This document shows positions 57,858 to 64,000 of a DNA stretch of 64,000 nt, one piece after another (within the stretch, counting starts at the first letter, position 1; every line of letters begins with the position of its first letter). Source of the DNA: Methanobrevibacter woesei (GTDB taxonomy: Archaea; Methanobacteriota; Methanobacteria; Methanobacteriales; Methanobacteriaceae); the NCBI RefSeq assembly GCF_003111605.1, contig NZ_MZGU01000002.1:1-64000 (forward strand), written 5' to 3'. The position numbers were made by a program, and so were the translations under genes. Under the pieces are notes generated by a model. It was given only the letters and a program-made list of their open reading frames with translations. It ran no database searches and was not told the origin of the DNA.

Positions 57858-59105
57858 TTAGTTAAATAGACCACTATCCCTCATTGTTTTATTCATTTTT
57901 GCAACAGCACGATCTACAAAACCTGTTGACTTAATAAGTAATGCAATAATTATAAAAATAGCTGCAAATACTAATAGACTTACTAAAGAAGCAGATAATA
58001 TAGGCCAGTTTAAATTAAATACTCCTTCTCTTAACAATTGAATTCCATATGTTATTGGTAAATATGGATTGATTGTCTGGAATAAACTGGTGTATGCAGT
58101 TGTTATTTCTATTGGATAAACTCCCCCTGTTGCTCCAACCTGCAACACTAATCCAATAACTGCAATTAGCTTTCCAACATTTCCAAGTGCTGAAATCAGT
58201 GAATAGACAATAATCATATAAGCTAAACTTGAAACAACAAGACCAAGAAGTAACATAAAACTGTTTGTAACCTGAACACCCATATTTAAAGTTAATATAA
58301 ATAAAATTAAAGCCTGTAAAATAGCTATTAATACAAATATAAATAATTTTCCGAAATATGCTTCATATGATTTGTATCTTTTCTCTGAAATTGGTTTTGA
58401 TGGGTTTATATTCATTATTACACAGGATACCAATGCACCTACCCATAATGATATAGAAGTATAGAATGCATAAAATAAATCCCCTAAATGGCTGGAATCA
58501 TTTTCACTTTCAACTATTAACTCAATTGGTTCTACAGATAAATTTAGAAGTTCCCCACTAACAGGCCCATTTACTTTAGACAATGTCTGATTATTGAAGC
58601 TTTTTGCAAAATCATTATTAATTTCATTGATTATTGCAAGTGAAGATGCATTTGTTATTGAATACATCATTGAACTTTCCTTATGAGAATCATAAAATAC
58701 TAATGATGCCTTTTCACTGCTTAATCCATTTGAAATAGCTAGTATATCTTCAGTGAAATTTGATGGTATTATAAGAGTTGCCATATATTTTCCATCATCT
58801 ACACCTTTTTTAGCATCATCTTCATCAAGAATAACCCAATTGTACTTATCACTTGAAGTTAAATTGTCCTCTATTGTTTTACCAAAATTATAGGTCTGAC
58901 CATTAATTGTAACAGCCTCATCATTATTTACAATTGCAAAATCAAGATTTTCTGTTTCTTCACTAGGATCCCATGAAACTGCAGTATTAGTTAATCCATA
59001 TATGGATGGAATTAAAAGTAAAACAATGAACACTACAAGGACAATGGGGTTTTTAGCTAGTGCCTTAATATCATCCTTTATAATTTCAAAAATATTTGAT
59101 AGCAT
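57858..59105 (-). CDS. YhgE/Pip-like ABC-2 type membrane protein
   Basis: The 415-residue protein has one N-terminal membrane helix (IVLVVFIVLLLIPSIYGL), a large outer domain (about 45-195, starting near NLDFAIVNNDEAVTINGQTY) and five more helices to the end, the layout of ABC-2/YhgE exporters. PIEITTAYTSLFQTINPYLP is the usual pre-helix motif. No ATPase gene is adjacent. I start at the ATG after GGTGA. The divergent PadR gene at 59233 is probably its regulator. Confidence 0.85.
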   Translation of the reverse strand: MLSNIFEIIKDDIKALAKNPIVLVVFIVLLLIPSIYGLTNTAVSWDPSEETENLDFAIVNNDEAVTINGQTYNFGKTIEDNLTSSDKYNWVILDEDDAKKGVDDGKYMATLIIPSNFTEDILAISNGLSSEKASLVFYDSHKESSMMYSITNASSLAIINEINNDFAKSFNNQTLSKVNGPVSGELLNLSVEPIELIVESENDSSHLGDLFYAFYTSISLWVGALVSCVIMNINPSKPISEKRYKSYEAYFGKLFIFVLIAILQALILFILTLNMGVQVTNSFMLLLGLVVSSLAYMIIVYSLISALGNVGKLIAVIGLVLQVGATGGVYPIEITTAYTSLFQTINPYLPITYGIQLLREGVFNLNWPILSASLVSLLVFAAIFIIIALLIKSTGFVDRAVAKMNKTMRDSGLFN

Positions 59106-59232
59106 AAAATTCACCTTATTATTTTATAAGATATATATCGCAATAAGAAATATATTATTATATGAAATATGTCCTTAAACTATATAAATTATTTGATAAA
59201 AATTATATTTTAGTAATAAGTGAGGGTAAAAA

Positions 59233-59652
59233 ATGACTGATGCTACTAAAGAAGAATTAATAACCTTAATGTTAAAAGAGAATAAAACCATAACTAAACA
59301 TCTTGAAATAGGTCTAACACGATTAATTATACTTTGGAAGATAAGTAAAGGAGATATATACGGATATAACCTTATGAAAACCATTGATGAATTTTACAAA
59401 GATCAGATTGAATTAGGGCTTGTTAAAAAAGCAAATCCAAGTAAAATATATCCAATTCTTAAAAAAATGGAAGAAAATGAACTTATTATAGGTGAATGGG
59501 AAATTAAAAACAACAAAAATGTGAAAGTATATAAAATAACAGAAAAAGGAAACCTCTTAGTTGACGCATTAAAAGACAAAATAGCTGCCACAAGTCTAAA
59601 TCCAAAATGGCAGGAATTTATTAAAGATATGAGCTCAAAAGTAGAAAAATAA
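59233..59652 (+). CDS. PadR-family transcriptional regulator
   Basis: The 139-residue winged-helix repressor reads LTRLIILWKISKGDIYGYNL, then PSKIYPILKKMEENELIIGE and VYKITEKGNLLVDALKDK, the PadR pattern. PadR proteins sense toxic small molecules and repress exporter genes. It is divergent from the YhgE-like exporter gene across 127 bases, so control of that gene and itself is the simple inference. GAGGGT lies before the ATG. Confidence 0.92.
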   Translation: MTDATKEELITLMLKENKTITKHLEIGLTRLIILWKISKGDIYGYNLMKTIDEFYKDQIELGLVKKANPSKIYPILKKMEENELIIGEWEIKNNKNVKVYKITEKGNLLVDALKDKIAATSLNPKWQEFIKDMSSKVEK

Positions 59653-60194
59653 AAAAAACAGTAAATAATTAAGCTAAACTGCTAGCTTAATTAAACAATA
59701 AGAAAAATGATCAATGAGGAAAAAATCATTTACCCTTACTTATACTAAGAACAACATAGTATTTAAATCTTTAGTTTTAATTTAATTTTATTAAAGTATA
59801 ATTGAATTATACAATCAATAAAAATAAAGAACTTTTTTTAAAAATATAGCTAAAAAATTAAATTAAAATAAATAAAATTCTATTTTTTAATGTAAATTAC
59901 TAAAAAAAAATTATTTTAATCAATAAATTTAGCAAAATAAAGTCAAATATACTTTATTAATTGATAAGACAGAATAGAGTTTGAAGTAAATGGAGGAAAG
60001 GTTTAAAGATAAAATTCTATCGTAGGGTTTATTAATATTTTGGCTAAGCTATCTCAATGTGTTTCATTTTCAATTTACTTCAAACATATTTATTAATTAA
60101 ACTCACAACTATAAATACTTTTTTATTAAAAAGTATTACTAATATAATAAAGAATATAAAAAAAGTATTAATAAGAAAGAAAAAAATAAAAAAA
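59653..60194. other. Gene-free stretch between convergent genes
   Basis: This 542-bp gap between the PadR stop and the DUF3194 stop has no convincing ORF, tRNA or insertion sequence. It is very AT-rich and contains T-rich ends for both genes and the 107-bp inverted-repeat element described next. Confidence 0.6.
59979..60085. other. 107-bp element bounded by perfect 13-bp inverted repeats, candidate structured RNA
   Basis: GTTTGAAGTAAAT at 59979-59991 and ATTTACTTCAAAC at 60073-60085 form a perfect 13-bp stem enclosing 81 bases. Inside is a smaller hairpin GATA/TATC near 60008-60021 and a purine-rich GGAGGAAAGG. The inside is less AT-rich than its flanks. TATA-like boxes lie outside on both sides. 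It might be an unannotated RNA or a small mobile element remnant. Confidence 0.4.
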
Positions 60195-60479
60195 CTACTC
60201 TTTGTAGTTATTTTCAATGAAATTATCTAATTTTAAATAAGCTTCATCAATAGCATTTTCTAAAGAATCATTGGAAACTTCAGTAAGTTCATCAAAAAGA
60301 AGTTCAACATTACAGGAAACATCTAACTGATCATCGAGATAATCGGCAACAATACCTAAATCAATGTCTTCTAATTCTTTAGTTGAAACAATTTTAGAAA
60401 TTTCTTCTTCTAAAAAATCTCCAAAAGTGTCAGAAATAGTAATTAAATCTTCATCATTAAGTTTTTTAAGTTTAGACAT
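60195..60479 (-). CDS. DUF3194 family protein
   Basis: The 94-residue acidic protein (DDEDLITISDTFGDFLEEEI-like opening, then DIDLGIVADYLDDQLDVSCN) belongs to DUF3194 of methanogens, usually next to prefoldin beta, as here. Function unknown; the link to a chaperone gene suggests a role near protein folding or translation. It is last in the ribosomal operon and follows a terminator hairpin, so part of its transcription may be read-through. Confidence 0.85.
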   Translation of the reverse strand: MSKLKKLNDEDLITISDTFGDFLEEEISKIVSTKELEDIDLGIVADYLDDQLDVSCNVELLFDELTEVSNDSLENAIDEAYLKLDNFIENNYKE

Positions 60480-60487
60480 AATATCTT

Positions 60488-60522
60488 AAAAAAAAAGAAA
60501 GGAAGTGATGAATTTATTCATC
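60488..60522 (-). terminator. Hairpin terminator after prefoldin beta
   Basis: GATGAA at 60507-60512 pairs with TTCATC at 60517-60522 around the stop codon, then on the minus strand come CTTTC and nine T. The 20 bases of the A-rich arm equal those of the ferritin terminator. Confidence 0.7.
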
Positions 60523-60870
60523 AGCTGGAGCTACACCTTTCATTGCAGCTTGAATGGAATTTTGCATTTCTTCAAGTTTTTTCATAACTCTTTCTTCTTG
60601 ACGTTCCATAGTTTGTGCTCTTAATTTAAGAGTTTCTAATTTGTCTTCCATATCAGCAACAGCTTCTTCGTAGTTAACTTTAATTAATAAAGTTCCAGCT
60701 TGTTTAAATACTTCAGTAGAAGCATCAGTTTTGTTAAGTTCTTCAAGAGCTTTTTCAGTTTCTTGTTTTTGAACTTCAACATTTTGTTTTTGCATGGTTA
60801 CTGCTTGAGCTTGTTGTTGTAATTGTTGGAATTGGTTTAATTGATGTTGAATATTTTCTGGGATTTCCAT
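60514..60870 (-). CDS. pfdB: Prefoldin subunit beta
   Basis: Prefoldin holds unfolded proteins for the thermosome. The 118-residue protein has two long helices joined by a beta hairpin: QHQLNQFQQLQQQAQAVTMQ, then DASTEVFKQAGTLLIKVNYE, which holds the hairpin, and the second helix to MKKLEEMQNS. GGTGA lies 5 bases before the ATG. It follows pcc1 by about 50 bases in the L37Ae operon. Confidence 0.95.
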   Translation of the reverse strand: MEIPENIQHQLNQFQQLQQQAQAVTMQKQNVEVQKQETEKALEELNKTDASTEVFKQAGTLLIKVNYEEAVADMEDKLETLKLRAQTMERQEERVMKKLEEMQNSIQAAMKGVAPADE

Positions 60871-60922
60871 TTTTTCACCTTTTAATTTTTATTAAGAATT
60901 TTTATAAATATGATATTTAAAC

Positions 60923-61189
60923 TTAATTAGTTAAATTATTAATCTCTAAAGAGAGTTTAATCCATTTAATAGCTGAATTTATAGAGGCTCTAAATGAAGT
61001 TGAATCTTCTGCATCAATATTAATAATAATGCTTTTCCCCTCAACAGTTATAGTCATGGAAGATCTATAATCAGGAGCAGTTTCAAATTCTAATAAAATA
61101 GAATCATATATCAGTTGAGCCTGTTTTTCACTATCAAACTCAATGTTAATATTAGATGAAACATTCTTAAGAGGTGTTGATTCAATCAT
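60923..61189 (-). CDS. pcc1: KEOPS complex subunit Pcc1
   Basis: Pcc1 is the dimer-forming subunit of KEOPS, which makes t6A in tRNA. The 88-residue protein has the KH-like pattern FDSEKQAQLIYDSILLEFET, then YRSSMTITVEGKSIIINIDA and ending ISLEI-type helix NSAIKWIKLSLEINNLTN. It lies 3 bases after the Brix gene, as in many archaea. Confidence 0.88.
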   Translation of the reverse strand: MIESTPLKNVSSNINIEFDSEKQAQLIYDSILLEFETAPDYRSSMTITVEGKSIIINIDAEDSTSFRASINSAIKWIKLSLEINNLTN

Positions 61190-61192
61190 AAT

Positions 61193-61672
61193 TTACTCTT
61201 TTAAAACTTTACGAACATTAATTTGGAATGGAATTTCTTCTTCAAATTTGTTAATAAAGTTAATTTTAGCTACCAAATCATCATCAGTCTTATTTATTTT
61301 AATATAATTTGCACTATCTTCTTCAACTAAAGGGAATGTGAAGATTTCAGCTAATGAATTTAACTTTTCAACTTCACTAACAACAGTTAAATTCTTAGGA
61401 GAAATATGAAGTCTCTCATTTGTAAGAGTAACATTAATAAGCAATACTAATAAAACTTCTCCTTTATTTGAATAAAAAGTAATTCTACTTGGATTACCTT
61501 TAATCTCATGTACAACAGCTATATTAACTTCTCCTAATTCTAAAGCTTTTAAAAGAAGCTCACGCATATTCATTTTTCCTCTATTGACATAGCTGGAAAC
61601 AGTTGCATGAGAAAAATTCTTACAGAATTTTCTAGTTTTTTGAGAAGGTTTTCTAGATGTTGAAATTAACAT
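61193..61672 (-). CDS. Brix-domain ribosome biogenesis protein (Imp4-like)
   Basis: The 159-residue protein starts MLISTSRKPSQKTRKFCKNF with YVNRGKMNMRELLLKAL, the conserved N-terminus of archaeal Brix/Imp4 proteins, which bind rRNA during ribosome assembly. GNPSRITFYSN is also family-typical. GGGT lies before the ATG. It sits between rpoP and pcc1 in the conserved archaeal order. Confidence 0.9.
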   Translation of the reverse strand: MLISTSRKPSQKTRKFCKNFSHATVSSYVNRGKMNMRELLLKALELGEVNIAVVHEIKGNPSRITFYSNKGEVLLVLLINVTLTNERLHISPKNLTVVSEVEKLNSLAEIFTFPLVEEDSANYIKINKTDDDLVAKINFINKFEEEIPFQINVRKVLKE

Positions 61673-61748
61673 AAAAATACCCTACTGAAAATAAGCAAAT
61701 ATTATTTAATAAAAAGCAAATAAGAGAATAAAATAAAAATAAAAAAAA

Positions 61749-61880
61749 TTATCTTGCTTTTATAACTCTTGTTACTTCGGGAACATTTTTAAATAAAATC
61801 CTATATCTACATTTAGGACATTTATTTTCCATGTAGCTTTTATGGTCTACTTCTGTCCCACATTTTGGACATCTATACAA
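61749..61880 (-). CDS. rpoP: DNA-directed RNA polymerase subunit P (Rpb12-like)
   Basis: Read from the sequence: a TTG start, then [30 protein letters not shown] and a TAA, 43 residues. Cysteines 4, 7, 21 and 24 form the zinc ribbon of subunit P. The TTG follows the L37Ae stop directly, and its GGGGAG box lies inside the L37Ae gene. Too short for many gene finders. Confidence 0.93.
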   Translation of the reverse strand: MYRCPKCGTEVDHKSYMENKCPKCRYRILFKNVPEVTRVIKAR

Positions 61881-62156
61881 TTATTCTCCCCCTGCATTAG
61901 CATTTCTGCTGATGTTACGTGCTGCAGATTTTGCCATAGGAGTTTGAGGAACAAATGCCCCACCAGTAAATACTGCACCACATTTTCTGCATTTCCAGAT
62001 ACCTGCAGCTTGTCTTTTAACATAAGGTCTATCACATTTAGGACAAACATGATTTTTTTTCATGTTTTCTTCGATTAATTTTACAGATCTTTTAGCTTTT
62101 CTTCCGTATCTTGCACCAAATCTACCTGTAATTCCCACTTTTTTAGTTCTTGCCAT
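61881..62156 (-). CDS. rpl37ae: Large ribosomal subunit protein eL43 (L37Ae)
   Basis: The 91-residue basic protein has the zinc finger Cys38, 41, 56, 59 ([20 protein letters not shown]) and the leading [20 protein letters not shown] of the family. GGAGAG lies before the ATG. It is first in the operon with rpoP, Brix, pcc1, pfdB and DUF3194; its promoter should lie at about 62170-62280. Confidence 0.96.
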   Translation of the reverse strand: MARTKKVGITGRFGARYGRKAKRSVKLIEENMKKNHVCPKCDRPYVKRQAAGIWKCRKCGAVFTGGAFVPQTPMAKSAARNISRNANAGGE

Positions 62157-62292
62157 TTAAATTCTCTCCGTTTTATAAAAAATAAATATTATCTTTATGA
62201 ATAACAATGCAATTATTAAAAATTACATTTAATAAAATAAATCATAAAATTATCTAATGTAATAATATTATATATACTAATATTTAAAGTTA

Positions 62293-62315
62293 ATGTTTTT
62301 TACATCAAAAAACAT
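62293..62315. terminator. AT-rich hairpin in the guaB-L37Ae gap
   Basis: ATGTTTTTT at 62293-62301 pairs with AAAAAACAT at 62307-62315 around ACATC. It lies about 80 bases beyond the guaB stop, in a gap of 239 bases that also must hold the L37Ae promoter. It could end guaB transcription. Confidence 0.4.
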
Positions 62316-62395
62316 GCAATTTGATATCAAAAATTATAATAAAAATTTAAAATCAAATCTCATGATTTAAAAAAAGATAAAAGTTAATTAACCAA

Positions 62396-64000
<1,605 letters not shown>

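Noticed and set aside
59697-59760. C/D box small RNA
   Set aside because: The ATGATC and ATCAT words only form a weak 5-bp hairpin, and no D box (CTGA) stands at the right place.
61847-62050. 67-codon minus-strand ORF
   Set aside because: It overlaps L37Ae and rpoP in another frame, and both of those match known families with zinc cysteines.

Overview
The window looks like the chromosome of a low-GC, gut-type methanogenic archaeon, most likely Methanobrevibacter. The evidence is the set of methanogen-only genes (mch, the F430 enzyme cfbC, the methyl-CoM reductase activator atwA), archaeal information-processing genes (TFS, L37Ae, rpoP, Pcc1, prefoldin beta, a Brix protein), archaeal lipid synthesis (geranylgeranyl reductase with a ferredoxin) and GGTGA/GGAGG ribosome-binding sites in a roughly 30 percent GC background. 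The genus is an inference from gene content; I could run no search. I see no tRNA, rRNA, CRISPR array or insertion sequence.

Region 1 (1-12.0 kb) is an accessory, defence-like block. It holds a type I restriction-modification operon read leftward (hsdR-hsdM-hsdS, hsdS cut by the window edge), a 1023-residue reverse transcriptase fused to a C-terminal nitrilase domain (the DRT type 1 / UG1 architecture), a divergent UvrD-type helicase with a Cas4/AddB-like Fe-S nuclease end, and a VapC/AbrB toxin-antitoxin pair.

Region 2 (12.0-34.0 kb) mixes small anchored surface proteins with Asn/Thr-rich stalks, xseA/xseB (XseA carries an unusual C-terminal membrane helix), a large fusion of a dead HsdR-like motor with an XPD/DinG helicase, several membrane proteins, an archaeal glutamate synthase, a nicotinamide phosphoribosyltransferase, mch, a nitroreductase, TFS and a PaaK-ACT pair.

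Region 3 (34.0-44.8 kb) is mostly one leftward housekeeping run: ferritin (frame-shifted by a 14-bp tandem duplication), cfbC, a U32 peptidase, purF, an unknown coiled-coil protein, galE, geranylgeranyl reductase plus a 54-residue ferredoxin, a universal stress protein and atwA.

Region 4 (45.0-59.7 kb) has a 2108-residue DUF4011 helicase-nuclease just upstream of uvrC, then a PfkB kinase, pdxS, a SulP transporter, a HisA-like protein, and a YhgE-type exporter divergent from a PadR regulator.

Region 5 (59.7-64.0 kb) starts with a gene-free stretch holding a 13-bp inverted repeat. It continues with the conserved archaeal operon L37Ae-rpoP-Brix-Pcc1-prefoldin beta-DUF3194, then guaB and the end of an unidentified gene.

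The items most worth a second look are the archaeal RT-nitrilase beside the RM operon, the dead-HsdR/XPD fusion, the ferritin frameshift, the membrane-anchored exonuclease VII, the giant helicase-nuclease coupled to uvrC, and several unexplained DNA repeats and palindromes.
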